IMG/VR virus record: IMGVR_UViG_3300017963_000016
Location: 1 to 64,000 of that record
Source: a virus
DNA length: 64,000 nucleotides
Strand: one strand, 5' to 3'
The notes under the pieces were generated by a model. The model saw only the letters and a program-made list of their open reading frames with translations. It was not told where the DNA came from and did not search any database. How positions within the stretch are numbered: position 1 is the stretch's first letter; every line of letters starts with the position of its first letter. Of this stretch, positions 33,226-42,529 are shown one piece after another. The translations under genes were made by a program, and so were the position numbers.

Positions 33226-33959
33226 TATAATCCCTCTTGAAATTGAGTTAAATCTTTAAATTTTGGTTTACTTATTTCAATATTAAAAATATCATTCATA
33301 TTCTTAATGAAAATTGGTTTGCCTCCATAACTAGGATGTTTAATATAAGTTATTTCAATATCAGGAATTTCATTATTATCTTTCATTTCTGTTAAGCAAT
33401 TAAAAGCAACTCTTCCTATACCATGAGCCTGAGTAAATTCAAATACTTCAAATAATTTCTGAATATATTTTTTTCCCTCTCTGATTTCTTTCTCATTTGG
33501 CTTTCTATTTGAATTAGGTAATAAATCGTGAGGATGAAAATTAAATGTATTGAACATTACACATTTCCAAAATATCTCAGGGTTTTTTTCAAACCAAGAA
33601 TAGACTATGGTAGCTGATCTCTCTTTTATTATTTTGCTCCTGGAAAGACTATATTCTGATCTATTCTTAGCAAATACTTTATGATGTTTTAGGATATAAG
33701 TGCTGGTAAATGGTATTCCTGAGTGTTTTAGGCCTGAATATCCTCCTGCTTCTCCTAATAATAAAATGGAGGCCTCATTATATAAGAGTTTTTTTAGATA
33801 GATATTTAGATTTTTATATTGAGGAGTTTTTATAATTAATCTTCCTGATCTATAAGGATTAAAAACAGTTTGAGTAGATTTTCTTAATGCTAGTGAAGTT
33901 AATAACTCATCTAATTCCCTTTCGATTACATCTCTTCTAATCCAATTCAATATACTCAC
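33225..33959 (-). CDS. uracil-DNA glycosylase superfamily protein
   Basis: The 244 residues carry the family-type motif LLGEAGGYSG (about 67-76) with SGIPFTS after it, a NTFNFHPH block near 145 and the terminal HPSYGG near 210. This is the 'GEAPGY..SG.PFTS' branch of the UDG superfamily, which removes uracil from DNA. In an AT-rich element it may counter cytosine deamination or act on host DNA. Confidence 0.75.
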   Translation of the reverse strand: MSILNWIRRDVIERELDELLTSLALRKSTQTVFNPYRSGRLIIKTPQYKNLNIYLKKLLYNEASILLLGEAGGYSGLKHSGIPFTSTYILKHHKVFAKNRSEYSLSRSKIIKERSATIVYSWFEKNPEIFWKCVMFNTFNFHPHDLLPNSNRKPNEKEIREGKKYIQKLFEVFEFTQAHGIGRVAFNCLTEMKDNNEIPDIEITYIKHPSYGGKPIFIKNMNDIFNIEISKPKFKDLTQFQEGL

Positions 33960-34209
33960 TTTCCTTTATTCTTTTCTTGTATTCTTTCTTACTTTCTTCC
34001 CATTTAGTCATATCATATAGAAAAGGATTCTTAAAGCATGGCTCTCCATGTCTTGCACATCCTCCTAATCCATTATTTTTAACATTACTGAACATAGGAC
34101 AATCAAGACAATCATACTTAAATCTAGGCTCCCATTCATATAAGAGCTTAAATGTTCTTATTTTTGGTAATATAGGCTTAATCAAACTCAACATTCTCTC
34201 CCTTATCAA
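33937..34209 (-). CDS. four-cysteine small protein (90 aa)
   Basis: CLDCPMF and GGCARHGEPCF give a C-x2-C...C-x5-C set, which could hold zinc or an Fe-S cluster. It overlaps its neighbours on both sides. Confidence 0.5.
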   Translation of the reverse strand: MIRERMLSLIKPILPKIRTFKLLYEWEPRFKYDCLDCPMFSNVKNNGLGGCARHGEPCFKNPFLYDMTKWEESKKEYKKRIKESEYIELD

Positions 34210-34774
34210 TTAATTTCTTTAAGCAATCACAACAAACTATTTTTCCAAATTTAATATTAAATAGCTGAAATTTATCATTTGTTTTTTTTCTAATAGTATA
34301 CAATAAATACACATAGAAAATATCTATAAGATTTTCTTTACATTGATTACAGTTGTTATTATAATACCAATATTTTATAAAATCTTTCTCTTGGATATTA
34401 CATTGAAATTTGAAAAAACAATTAAAACATTGGCTATTAATATTTGGATTAAATAAATGATAGTTTAATTCAGAGAGTGGAGAGAAAGATTGGGAATAAA
34501 GTAGCTTATCATTAATTTCTCTCCAGGAGTATTCTATTTTTTTATTTAATTTCTTGTCATATTCATAGATTCTCTTAAATTCAGGATTATCAAATGAGAA
34601 ATAATTTTTACAGATAAATTGGATATGGTTTAGAGGAAATATAAATTGTATCTCAGGAGTTATAAAAGTTCCTTTTAGGAATTTATTTAGATTTGATTCT
34701 ATTCTTTCTAGGCTTTCCTTTTGATGTTTATAAAAGAACTGAGCCATTTCCTTTATTATCTCAATCTTAGCCAT
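34178..34774 (-). CDS. zinc-finger protein, paralogue of 50488 (198 aa)
   Basis: The Cys pairs CFNC, FKFQC, CNQC and CCDC fall in the order and spacing of the protein at 50488-51135 (CEYC, FQIVC, CMKC, CCNC), giving two treble-clef-like fingers. The N-terminal half is helical. Function unknown. Confidence 0.55.
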   Translation of the reverse strand: MAKIEIIKEMAQFFYKHQKESLERIESNLNKFLKGTFITPEIQFIFPLNHIQFICKNYFSFDNPEFKRIYEYDKKLNKKIEYSWREINDKLLYSQSFSPLSELNYHLFNPNINSQCFNCFFKFQCNIQEKDFIKYWYYNNNCNQCKENLIDIFYVYLLYTIRKKTNDKFQLFNIKFGKIVCCDCLKKLIDKGENVEFD

Positions 34775-35195
34775 TTTTATTTCCTCTTGGATAATCTTTT
34801 TGAGTTATTTCTGAAAAATCATTTAATTTTTCTGGTTTTGGAGATAACCATTTTCCTCCAATATTTACCAAACAATAATCTTTCTTTTCTTCTATCTCAG
34901 AGTCTAAGGATAATGTTAGCTCAGCCTCCTCTCTTATTTCCTCTAGGGCCTTTTCAATTTTTTTGAAAGATTTAAATAATTCTTTTCTTTCTGTTTTATC
35001 AAATTCTAATCTCTTTTCTAGAGATTCATGATAATCTTTTATTACATTATTCAATTCCTCTGGAGTTATATCAAGAGATTGAGCAATTTGATTATGGCTT
35101 TCTTTTGATTTACTAATGAAATCGAATATATTTTCATATACTAATTCTGGTTTTTTCTTTTTCTCTTTTTTTGGTCTCCCTCTTTTCTTAGCCAT
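34767..35195 (-). CDS. helical basic protein (142 aa)
   Basis: A basic start (MAKKRGRPKKEKKKKPE) contains GRP, like an AT-hook, which binds the minor groove of AT-rich DNA. A helix-turn-helix-like IAQSLDITPEELNNVI and a coiled coil follow. A DNA-binding accessory role is likely. Confidence 0.5.
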   Translation of the reverse strand: MAKKRGRPKKEKKKKPELVYENIFDFISKSKESHNQIAQSLDITPEELNNVIKDYHESLEKRLEFDKTERKELFKSFKKIEKALEEIREEAELTLSLDSEIEEKKDYCLVNIGGKWLSPKPEKLNDFSEITQKDYPRGNKNG

Positions 35196-36159
35196 TTTTA
35201 TATTTCCTCCTTATATTATTTATTCGATCTTCTTTCTGCTGTTTCTCCCTCTTGATTCTCTCAATTTTCTGAGATAACTTTTCATTCCAAAATTTTACTT
35301 TATAACATCTAATTCCAAATAATAATTGAGATTTTGGAAATTTGAAAAAAATAGCAGGATCGGTTTTTTGAGTATAGAGAGTTATTTTAATTTTATCATA
35401 ATCTTCATTGAATAGATTTACTATATTAGTCAAATGAGGATATAGATCATTTTTCATTAAACAATATCTAAAAGTATTATCTTTTCTATTATATTCATAA
35501 ATAGTTATACCCTTAAGCTCTCTATAATAGCTCATTACTTCAGGTAATGTTTCTTCTTTTAATTTTTTAAATTCGGTCCAGGAGAATTTTTTTTTAAAAA
35601 TTAAATCACGAGCTTTATTTTTTTTAAAAGTGAAAATTATAGTTCCTGAGGAGTTTCTTAATAAGTTTGGCTCTTGGAAATAATATAGCTCAGGATTATT
35701 ATTATAAAAAGGTCTTTTCTTATTATATTCTTTAGGATAATTCAGAAATAGACTTATTACAGGATTATTAACAAATTTACAGAGCTTTTTAGAATTTCTA
35801 ATACCTAATTGATTTCCCAATCTTAATAAAAACCCATCTTCATTTTCTAAAAGCCAATTAAAAGGCTCTTGAACTCTCTCCTGGAAATATTTTATTAAAA
35901 CAAATAAAGCATTAAATCTTACTATGAAATTTGAATCAGAAATTAATAAATTTTCAAAAAGACTAAATAAGGATTTATCAATCTTGAAATCATTAGTAAT
36001 AAATTCTTTTATACAAAACTCCCTAGCTTGAGAATATTGATATATCTCAGCCTCTTCTATGAAATAAGCTAGAGCCTCCTGATATTGATTTTGATCTAAG
36101 GCTCCTGATAAAAATCTTTCCTTAGTATTTTCAAATTTTTTAATAGGATTATGTATCAT
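35188..36159 (-). CDS. helical-repeat protein (323 aa)
   Basis: The first 130 residues look like HEAT/ARM-type helix pairs (SLFENLLISDSNFIVRFNAL, LFVLIKYFQERVQEPFNWLL). The second half is mixed alpha/beta. No enzyme motif is seen. Its end overlaps the AT-hook-like gene. Confidence 0.5.
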   Translation of the reverse strand: MIHNPIKKFENTKERFLSGALDQNQYQEALAYFIEEAEIYQYSQAREFCIKEFITNDFKIDKSLFSLFENLLISDSNFIVRFNALFVLIKYFQERVQEPFNWLLENEDGFLLRLGNQLGIRNSKKLCKFVNNPVISLFLNYPKEYNKKRPFYNNNPELYYFQEPNLLRNSSGTIIFTFKKNKARDLIFKKKFSWTEFKKLKEETLPEVMSYYRELKGITIYEYNRKDNTFRYCLMKNDLYPHLTNIVNLFNEDYDKIKITLYTQKTDPAIFFKFPKSQLLFGIRCYKVKFWNEKLSQKIERIKREKQQKEDRINNIRRKYKNG

Positions 36160-36457
36160 TATTATTATTCCTCAGCTTTTCAAATTTCTTTTTAATGAAT
36201 AAAAATCTACAATATTTTTCAATTATATTTTCTAATTTATCTGTTAATTCCCATTGGCTCCATTCCAAACAATCTCCTCCATATTTATAGGCTCCACACT
36301 TTTTATCCTCATATTTATTACAGTTATGACAAATTATAGGAATTGTAAATTCATCAGGGAATCTAATTAAAGTAAATTCTCTAATATTATCCTCTATTCT
36401 AAAACAATTGCTTATAAGAAAATCTATATCTCTTAATTCAAAATCTAAATTGTTCAT
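36149..36457 (-). CDS. four-cysteine small protein (102 aa)
   Basis: CHNCNKYEDKKCGAYKYGGD followed by C gives C-x2-C-x7-C-x8-C. Such sets recur at 33937, 53082 and 54792 and may bind zinc or Fe-S. Unknown. Confidence 0.5.
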   Translation of the reverse strand: MNNLDFELRDIDFLISNCFRIEDNIREFTLIRFPDEFTIPIICHNCNKYEDKKCGAYKYGGDCLEWSQWELTDKLENIIEKYCRFLFIKKKFEKLRNNNNDT

Positions 36458-36879
36458 TTAATTTTCCTCAGTAATTTTCTACTAAATATATAATTTACAA
36501 TCTCATCTATAATATTTACTCCTGGATTCATTATTTCTAGTTTGGTTATCATTTGTTTTAGTCTATATGTAAAATCGGTTTGCCTTTTATAGTAAGGTAA
36601 TATATAGAAAAGCTCAGGATTAAGATTATATGTTGCTTTAATCTTAGAATTATATTTTGGCTTTTTTCCAGGAACTACATTACTCTCTAAGCTCCAATTA
36701 TTTTTAGTAAGATAATCCAAAAAATCTTGATAAAAAAAATCCCCTGAGAAAAATATACATCTAAAACATTTTCTTGATTTTATTTTAGCTTTTTTGCCTG
36801 AATATAATCTAATAATTGAAAATCTTTTTTTATAGTAAACCCATAATTCTTTACATTCATAACAGTAATATATTTTCAT
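36454..36879 (-). CDS. zinc-ribbon protein (141 aa)
   Basis: I start at 36879 (MKIYYCYECK) because GGAG is 8-12 bp before it and the upstream gene ends there. CYEC and CFRC form a zinc ribbon like that at 54192-54467 (YYCSECK..W). The remainder is basic alpha/beta. Confidence 0.5.
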   Translation of the reverse strand: MKIYYCYECKELWVYYKKRFSIIRLYSGKKAKIKSRKCFRCIFFSGDFFYQDFLDYLTKNNWSLESNVVPGKKPKYNSKIKATYNLNPELFYILPYYKRQTDFTYRLKQMITKLEIMNPGVNIIDEIVNYIFSRKLLRKIK

Positions 36880-36880
36880 T

Positions 36881-37177
36881 TTAATAGCTCCAATCAAATT
36901 CCTCAATATGTTTTTTTAACTTATCAATTTTCAATTGAAATTTTGACTTTTTTTTAATATCTTTTATTTTGGTTTTTATATTTGAAATATCTACTTTAAT
37001 AACGTGAAGTTGAGCGATTATATTTCTAGGAGGAATCATTTTCTTTTCTCTATTGTAATTAAAAGCCTCCTCCTCATATTCCTCAATCTTTTTATCTATT
37101 GTATTAAATAGACTAAGCAAAAAGTTCTTAGATACTTCTATTTCAGTAAACTCATCTATTTGTTTTTTTTTTGCCAT
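36881..37177 (-). CDS. coiled-coil protein (98 aa)
   Basis: It is Lys/Glu/Ile-rich and helical (DIKKKSKFQLKIDKLKKHIE). No family recognised. Confidence 0.45.
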   Translation of the reverse strand: MAKKKQIDEFTEIEVSKNFLLSLFNTIDKKIEEYEEEAFNYNREKKMIPPRNIIAQLHVIKVDISNIKTKIKDIKKKSKFQLKIDKLKKHIEEFDWSY

Positions 37178-37202
37178 ATCTTTAGCCTCTGGATTGTATT
37201 CT

Positions 37203-37484
37203 CTATTTAATATTTTTTAATTTGATTAATTTGATAAATGGTTTACAAAATGATAAGTGTCTAGATATAGAAGAAAATACATGATATGCATTAAATTGTT
37301 TTTTACATAAAGGACAATTATAGTTTTTATGTTTTGGATTATAATCGAAAGGTATTTGTTTACAAATTTCGATTTTTAATTTGATTAGCTCAGGAGATTC
37401 TTTTATAATAACTCTATCTCTAAAACAATCCTTACAAAAAAATCTATAAAAGATTAATTTATTACAAATCTTACATTTAGCCAT
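37203..37484 (-). CDS. double zinc-finger protein (93 aa)
   Basis: I start at 37484 (MAKCKICNK), after GGAGG and the stop of the nuclease-like gene. CKIC...CKDC and CPLCKKQFNAYHVFSSISRH with a following C suggest two zinc sites; the second resembles a C2HC finger. Probable nucleic-acid or protein binder. Confidence 0.55.
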   Translation of the reverse strand: MAKCKICNKLIFYRFFCKDCFRDRVIIKESPELIKLKIEICKQIPFDYNPKHKNYNCPLCKKQFNAYHVFSSISRHLSFCKPFIKLIKLKNIK

Positions 37485-37486
37485 TA

Positions 37487-37999
37487 TTAGTTCACTTCCT
37501 CCCATTTATCTGAATGTGATTTTAATCCTTTAAAATTATCTGGTAATTCTCTTGAATGATATTTTCTACCTATTTTATTTTTATTCCAATTTCTTTTCAA
37601 TTGCTTATAATATTTTTTGAAAGTGTATTCTGATTTAACAGGATTTAGCAATTTAACAAAATCCTGCTTAACCTCATCATAATAATATAATCCTATACCA
37701 TTCTCCTGTAATTTCTTAATTTGTTTCTCATTGGGTTTTTTAGGTATTAATATTGAATTATAAGGAGTAAAAACTCTATTCCCTAAGGCTTGAGCAAAAA
37801 CAGGCATAAAGCCTTTTATCTTAGCCTCAATTCCTATTAATCTATTTTTCTCTCTAATAACAATATCAATCTTACTTTTATGGTAAGGAAATCCAGGAGC
37901 TAATTCTAATTTATATTCGATTTTATTCTTTTCTAAGGATTTACAAAATTCTTTAATCAATTCAATTTCATAATTAAATTCATTTAATTTTTCTGTCAA
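37487..37999 (-). CDS. PD-(D/E)XK nuclease-like protein (170 aa)
   Basis: D45 in KSKIDIVIRE and E58-x-K60 in LIGIEAKIKG give the D...E-x-K core of restriction-like nucleases, with the usual helix-strand order before and after. The C-terminus is basic. It could be a resolvase, recombination nuclease or restriction-like enzyme. It lies within the small zinc-protein operon. Confidence 0.6.
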   Translation of the reverse strand: MTEKLNEFNYEIELIKEFCKSLEKNKIEYKLELAPGFPYHKSKIDIVIREKNRLIGIEAKIKGFMPVFAQALGNRVFTPYNSILIPKKPNEKQIKKLQENGIGLYYYDEVKQDFVKLLNPVKSEYTFKKYYKQLKRNWNKNKIGRKYHSRELPDNFKGLKSHSDKWEEVN

Positions 38000-38288
38000 T
38001 TAAATCTCCTCCTGGTTTGTTTTTTCTTCTAGTTTTGAATTTATTAATTTTATCTTTACAATCATTACATAAAGGAATATTAGGGTCATCGGTTATTTGT
38101 TTATTACATTTCAGGCATAATTTCTTTCTAATCATTTTCTCCTCCTTTAATCTTTCATGGTAAAACCAATAGCAAAAATCACATATCCATTCATTATTGA
38201 TCTTAATGAAAGCCTCATCTCCACATGAGCAAAAATCCATTTCCTCCCATTTATTCGATTCAAACTTAACTCTATTCATTAAGCTCAT
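37980..38288 (-). CDS. double zinc-ribbon protein (102 aa)
   Basis: CSCGDE...CDFC and CLKC...CNDC form two four-Cys sites. The C-terminus is basic. Unknown function. Confidence 0.55.
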   Translation of the reverse strand: MSLMNRVKFESNKWEEMDFCSCGDEAFIKINNEWICDFCYWFYHERLKEEKMIRKKLCLKCNKQITDDPNIPLCNDCKDKINKFKTRRKNKPGGDLIDRKIK

Positions 38289-38928
38289 TTATTATTAGCC
38301 TCCAATAGATTTTATCAGTATTACCAGGAATTTTGAAAATCTTAAGATTTTTATACATTTTATCCAAGAGTATATTTAACTCTTTTTTTGAATAAGTGAA
38401 TTTGAAATCTTTTTTAATATCATGATATATCATTGTTAAACTCATAGGAATTTCATTTATTATAGATTTGGATAAAACATGAGTAATAATTGATTGAGCA
38501 AAATTGTCTTTGTATAATTCTATTAAATCTATTTGATTAGCAAAACTTTCATAGGAAAGCTTTTCTTTTCTATATCTCTTCAAATATTTTATTTCATTTG
38601 TTAATTTTCTAATCTTATCTGTTAATTTGCTTAGCTTTTTTTCTAAGCTAAGATTCTTCAGCCTAAATTTTTTGATTTCCTCAATACTATACTGTTCTTT
38701 TAGTTTTTTGTTTATTTTCTTCTTTCTTTCTATGGATATTTTTAATTTATTATTTTCAGTCTTCAATGCTCTTATCTCTCTCCTTAGTTTCACTACTTCC
38801 TCTACATTGTATCTCTCCCTAAGTCTTTTTATCTCATCCTCTCTTCCTTTTAATTTAGCTTTTAGTTCAGAGATTCTTTTGTATAGTTGGTTATTTTCCT
38901 GTATTAAATCTTCAATCTTTAGGCTCAC
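38272..38928 (-). CDS. coiled-coil plus winged-helix-like protein (218 aa)
   Basis: Residues 1-125 form a long coiled coil (LKAKLKGREDEIKRLRERYN). The last 90 residues may be a winged helix. The first codon is GTG, overlapping the stop of the 56-residue gene in a GTGA arrangement. Confidence 0.5.
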   Translation of the reverse strand: MSLKIEDLIQENNQLYKRISELKAKLKGREDEIKRLRERYNVEEVVKLRREIRALKTENNKLKISIERKKKINKKLKEQYSIEEIKKFRLKNLSLEKKLSKLTDKIRKLTNEIKYLKRYRKEKLSYESFANQIDLIELYKDNFAQSIITHVLSKSIINEIPMSLTMIYHDIKKDFKFTYSKKELNILLDKMYKNLKIFKIPGNTDKIYWRLIINELNE

Positions 38929-39095
38929 TTCTGTTCCTCCTTTCTAATTTCCTCACATGCTGAATCAAAGGCCTCCATAATCTTAAGAGAATTATTAACA
39001 GCATTTTTTCCTTTAACTTTTAACTTCATTCTTCCCTCTGGATTTTCCATATCTACTCTTACTATTTTTTCTTGATTGGATTGTTTTTTAGCCAT
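38925..39095 (-). CDS. small protein (56 aa)
   Basis: The frame reads MAKKQSNQEKIVRVDMENPE and ends KEEQK. It starts right next to the stop of the Dam-like gene and overlaps the next start by 4 bp. Unknown. Confidence 0.5.
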   Translation of the reverse strand: MAKKQSNQEKIVRVDMENPEGRMKLKVKGKNAVNNSLKIMEAFDSACEEIRKEEQK

Positions 39096-40298
39096 TTAGA
39101 AAAACCTCTCTAATGTATTTTGATTTGAATCATGTATCATCTTAGGAACTTTAGAAATATCATAATTACAAATAAAGTATTCTTGTTTATCCTCTTGATT
39201 ATTGGCACTAGTACAATATTTCACTTCTTGAGGAATTATATGCCAATTTTTTAGGTCCTTAAATTCCTCCAGGTAAAATTTACATTCTCCTCCTATTGAA
39301 GTATTGAAATGAAATGGAGATTCTTTCATTATATTAATTAAATCGTAGTGATCATCAAGAGTAAATCTGTATAATGTGTAATATTCTTCGGTATCTGGAT
39401 AAGGAGGATCGGCATATACAAATACTTGTTTAGTAAGACCTTTCTTTTGATTAAGAGCTGTAAGGAGACTTTTATAGACTTTCCTGAAATCATAGCTAGT
39501 TAGATTCACATATCTTAATCTTTCAATAGCTTGAGGGTCGATCATTGTATAGAGGCCTCCATCAGCATTAGATATAGGCCTGGTTGTTTTTGGATTAGTT
39601 CCTCTAAAGCTAGGGAATATTCTACTTATATTCTTATAATATTCAATAGATTCTTTTGTTTGATATTCTTTCATAACTGTTGGGAGAGTTGCTCCTCTAT
39701 AATTCATATTAACTTCAATAGCAGGTTTAATACAATATTCTAAGGCTTGATTTCTCAATTGTTTATTTAAATTTTTAATCATTTTAATTGTCTTTTTAAT
39801 CTCAGGCTGTAAATCTATATTAAATTTAAAAAGCTCTCTCAATTGTCTTATATTCCATTTATATAAATTAACTAAATCAAGATTGAAATAACCTAGAGCA
39901 ATTTGTTTTATTAAATCATAATCATAACTCCCTGAGCCTCCAAAACCAATTCTATTCGAATAGAAAAAAAAGAAAGCCTGTTCAATTTTATTATGAGGTA
40001 TAATCTTACCTTTTTTCATATCATTGAAAATCTTTTGAGAAATCAATCCTAATACTCCCTCTTTTAATGAATCAAACTCTTGAGGGAAGTCTCTTATTAC
40101 TTCAAAATAATTAATATAATTTGAATCTAAATCATTAAAACATTCATACTTATATGCTTTCTTTTTATTTAGCTCATAAACACATGATCCGCAAAAAAGA
40201 CTAATGAAATAATCGTGAAAAGGAGTATGATTAACTAATTCCTTTCTTAGCCTGTATTTTCCTCCTACCTGGTTTATTCCTGGATTGATGTATCCCAT
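39096..40298 (-). CDS. Dam-type (D12 class) DNA adenine methyltransferase
   Basis: The 400 residues carry the SAM-binding start (GGKYRLRKELVNH, then SLFCGSCVYE near 33-42, where FxGxG is usual) and VYADPPYPD (DPPY 297-300), in the order of the D12/Dam class, which methylates adenine N6, often in GATC. The protein is longer than Dam (about 270), with an inserted part between 80 and 280 and a C-terminal tail. GATC pairs follow two of the long repeats, a possible target. Target site is not proven. Confidence 0.75.
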   Translation of the reverse strand: MGYINPGINQVGGKYRLRKELVNHTPFHDYFISLFCGSCVYELNKKKAYKYECFNDLDSNYINYFEVIRDFPQEFDSLKEGVLGLISQKIFNDMKKGKIIPHNKIEQAFFFFYSNRIGFGGSGSYDYDLIKQIALGYFNLDLVNLYKWNIRQLRELFKFNIDLQPEIKKTIKMIKNLNKQLRNQALEYCIKPAIEVNMNYRGATLPTVMKEYQTKESIEYYKNISRIFPSFRGTNPKTTRPISNADGGLYTMIDPQAIERLRYVNLTSYDFRKVYKSLLTALNQKKGLTKQVFVYADPPYPDTEEYYTLYRFTLDDHYDLINIMKESPFHFNTSIGGECKFYLEEFKDLKNWHIIPQEVKYCTSANNQEDKQEYFICNYDISKVPKMIHDSNQNTLERFF

Positions 40299-40315
40299 TT
40301 CTTTCTTTTCCTCAT

Positions 40316-40603
40316 TTATTTTAAGTTTTTTATTTTATAATATGTAGTTTTTTTATTTCCAGAATAATTTAATTTTCTCATAGCCTTAAGTAATCCTGCT
40401 TTATGGAATTGTCTTATGTAAACATAAACCTTTCCAAAAAGAGTTTTATTGAATTTATTAAATATTGAATAATAAATATCTCCCATAGTAAATTCCCGAT
40501 CTTGAAAATTATCGAATATCTCTTTTCTTATCCTTTCTTTCTCAGCCTTTCTATCTTTTTTATAGCCTCTCCACATCTTACCCCAATCAACTACTTTAGG
40601 CAT
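40316..40603 (-). CDS. winged-helix-like small protein (95 aa)
   Basis: A basic start (KDRKAEKERIRKE) leads into FTMGDIYYSIFNKFNK, VYVYIRQFHKAGLLKAM and a strand pair (YSGNKKTTYYKIKNL), a winged-helix order. Confidence 0.55.
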   Translation of the reverse strand: MPKVVDWGKMWRGYKKDRKAEKERIRKEIFDNFQDREFTMGDIYYSIFNKFNKTLFGKVYVYIRQFHKAGLLKAMRKLNYSGNKKTTYYKIKNLK

Positions 40604-40608
40604 AGTTA

Positions 40609-40757
40609 TTACTCCTCCTCTTTTATTGTTTTTTTGTAAACCTGGTTATCAAAAACATCCTTTATCTCATAAGAAGTAAATATATTCATTGAATATCTTA
40701 AGATAATTGTATTAGTCTCTTTAGAGGATTGAGGATGTTGTTTTATCCCTGTAATTG
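40609..40757 (-). CDS. possible gene without a normal start codon
   Basis: A frame reading KQHPQSSKETNTIILRYSMN and on ends 5 bp before the next ATG, a normal operon distance, and is open back to about 40763. It has no ATG, GTG or TTG before an inner Met that would give only 27 residues. A start at an ATT following GGAGATGAG is possible; alternatively only the short form is made or it is not a gene. Confidence 0.25.
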
Positions 40758-41051
40758 AATCTCATCTCCAATAATTTTTAGATAATTATAATAATATGGG
40801 TCTAGAACCTGAAATTTTGGATAATATATACCATTATAAAATTTATAAAATTTAGGATTAAGTTCTATTCGGTTATTTTCAATTCCCGGATTATTCCAGA
40901 TTGATAAAATAAAAACCCTGTAAAAAACTCTAAGAGATAATTTAGCTTTTCTTTTAGTTTGAGTTTTTATGATTGTATAAATTAACTTAAATGATAATTT
41001 GAATGATCTATTAATAAATTGTATTCTATTCATAATAATCCTCCTTATCAA
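40743..41051 (-). CDS. small basic protein (102 aa)
   Basis: It is rich in Ile, Arg and Lys, with a possible amphipathic helix (SFKLSFKLIYTIIKTQTKRK). The start may be the inner Met (MNRIQFINRS). Overlaps the methyltransferase gene. Unknown. Confidence 0.45.
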   Translation of the reverse strand: MIRRIIMNRIQFINRSFKLSFKLIYTIIKTQTKRKAKLSLRVFYRVFILSIWNNPGIENNRIELNPKFYKFYNGIYYPKFQVLDPYYYNYLKIIGDEIQLQG

Positions 41052-41736
41052 ACCATTTGTCTAATGTTAAATTTAATTTCTCCCTTTCTTTCTCTAAATC
41101 ATTTTGTTTATGAAAAAATGATCTTGTAATAGGAGAGAAATTATTTCCTGCTTTAAATATAGCGATTACTAAAGGGAATGTGGAGCAAGAGCCTGATTTT
41201 TTCTTTTTAGTAAGTTTAGTATAACAAGCCTCACATATTCTTTTCTTATTATAGTTTATTGATTTTTGGATTAATACTTTACATAAGGAGCATTGGATAA
41301 GGAAATTAACTCTTCCCTTACAATATAGTATCATATAAGCTTTCATAATCCATTTATGCCAATATTTTGTATCTGTTCTAGGAGGCAAAATCATTACTAC
41401 TTTAGTATTTTCCTTTTGGCTTTCATTATAAGCTTTTTTAACCCACTCTCCCATTGCTGAATAAGGAGGATTGAGGAATATATTATTTCCTCTCCAGGAT
41501 TTTATTAACCCATTATCCTTTTTGGTAAAATGTTTTTTAGTTAAAGCATTTTCATCAGTGCTAGCAGGGTCTAAAGTAAACTTAAATTCAGGCTGTTTAT
41601 TTGTATTCTGAGGAGGAAAAATTAAATTCATTTGTTTTTCTACTAATTCAAAAAACGGTTTTGGAGTTTGCCAATTATCCAATGAACTTTCATTCCTGGA
41701 GTAAAAACCAGGCTCCTCTTTTTTACTATTTAGCAT
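41026..41736 (-). CDS. phage-type DNA N6-adenine methyltransferase with zinc-ribbon insert
   Basis: The 236 residues match the phage N6A-methyltransferase family: DNWQTPKPFFE, FTLDPAST, IFLNPPYS (NPPY 89-92), MILPPRTDTKYWHKWI and GRVNFLI. After GRVNFLI the usual short loop is replaced by a four-Cys insert (C149, C152, C168, C171) before FPLVIAIFK. The insert could recognise DNA or a protein partner. The enzyme probably methylates adenine in short sites to protect the element's DNA. Confidence 0.75.
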   Translation of the reverse strand: MLNSKKEEPGFYSRNESSLDNWQTPKPFFELVEKQMNLIFPPQNTNKQPEFKFTLDPASTDENALTKKHFTKKDNGLIKSWRGNNIFLNPPYSAMGEWVKKAYNESQKENTKVVMILPPRTDTKYWHKWIMKAYMILYCKGRVNFLIQCSLCKVLIQKSINYNKKRICEACYTKLTKKKKSGSCSTFPLVIAIFKAGNNFSPITRSFFHKQNDLEKEREKLNLTLDKWFDKEDYYE

Positions 41737-41738
41737 AA

Positions 41739-42155
41739 TTATTCTAATCTCTTTATATTATAAAATTCTATTAATATAGGTATTAAAGACTTAGCCTCTT
41801 CACTAATTTTTAATTTCCAATTGTTTTTAACGATTAATTTTAAGGTAAAATTATTTACATAAGGTAAGGTATTATTTTCTATTGTTATTTTTTTAAACCT
41901 ATTAGTATTTTTATTTAAATACTTTATCTCTCCATTCTTTAGCAGGATATATCTATTTTTCAAAAGGAAAGGAAAGGATTGTCTTAAACTAATCCTGAAA
42001 TGTTTATCCTTTCTCTTAGGATTATAGATTTTTACCAGGAAATCTAAAATATCTTTAATTTTAACAAATTCCAATAAATCCTCTTGGAATAGATAAATCA
42101 ATATTCTAGCCTGTCTAAAGGTTATTTTAAATAATTTAAGCATATCCTCCCTCAC
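41739..42155 (-). CDS. small protein, paralogue of 32507 (138 aa)
   Basis: It shares the FLLKNRYILLKNGEIKY and VNNFTLKLIVKNNWKLKI blocks with the protein at 32507-32953. A winged-helix-like fold is possible. Its start overlaps the end of the next gene upstream by 4 bp. Confidence 0.55.
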   Translation of the reverse strand: MREDMLKLFKITFRQARILIYLFQEDLLEFVKIKDILDFLVKIYNPKRKDKHFRISLRQSFPFLLKNRYILLKNGEIKYLNKNTNRFKKITIENNTLPYVNNFTLKLIVKNNWKLKISEEAKSLIPILIEFYNIKRLE

Positions 42156-42529
42156 TTACTAATTGGATTATTATTTCTTTTGTGTATTCCCTCAAAAAAG
42201 TTCTTAGCCTCATATTTTAGGTATTCAGCTATTTTCTCTTTTTTATTCTCATATTTGCTTTTATTCTTTCTTATCATTAAAGTAATATTCCCAATCGTAT
42301 AATCGTAATCAGGAGTTAGTTCATTTAATTCAAACCAAATACACATCTTTTTAGGTTTATCAATAAAATTATCAATAAATTCCTCTGTTAATTCAAAATA
42401 TTCTTGGAGAAATATTTCAAAATCTTCATAATTACCAATTACTAAAGTATATGAATCCTCAATCTTATTCATATATCTATCTCCATTCCTTTTATGGAAA
42501 GCTAAGAATAATTCAAATTTTAAGAACAT
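42152..42529 (-). CDS. small acidic protein (125 aa)
   Basis: GGAGGAG stands 9 bp before the ATG, supporting this start. It is Glu/Phe/Ile-rich with no recognised motif. Confidence 0.45.
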   Translation of the reverse strand: MFLKFELFLAFHKRNGDRYMNKIEDSYTLVIGNYEDFEIFLQEYFELTEEFIDNFIDKPKKMCIWFELNELTPDYDYTIGNITLMIRKNKSKYENKKEKIAEYLKYEAKNFFEGIHKRNNNPISK

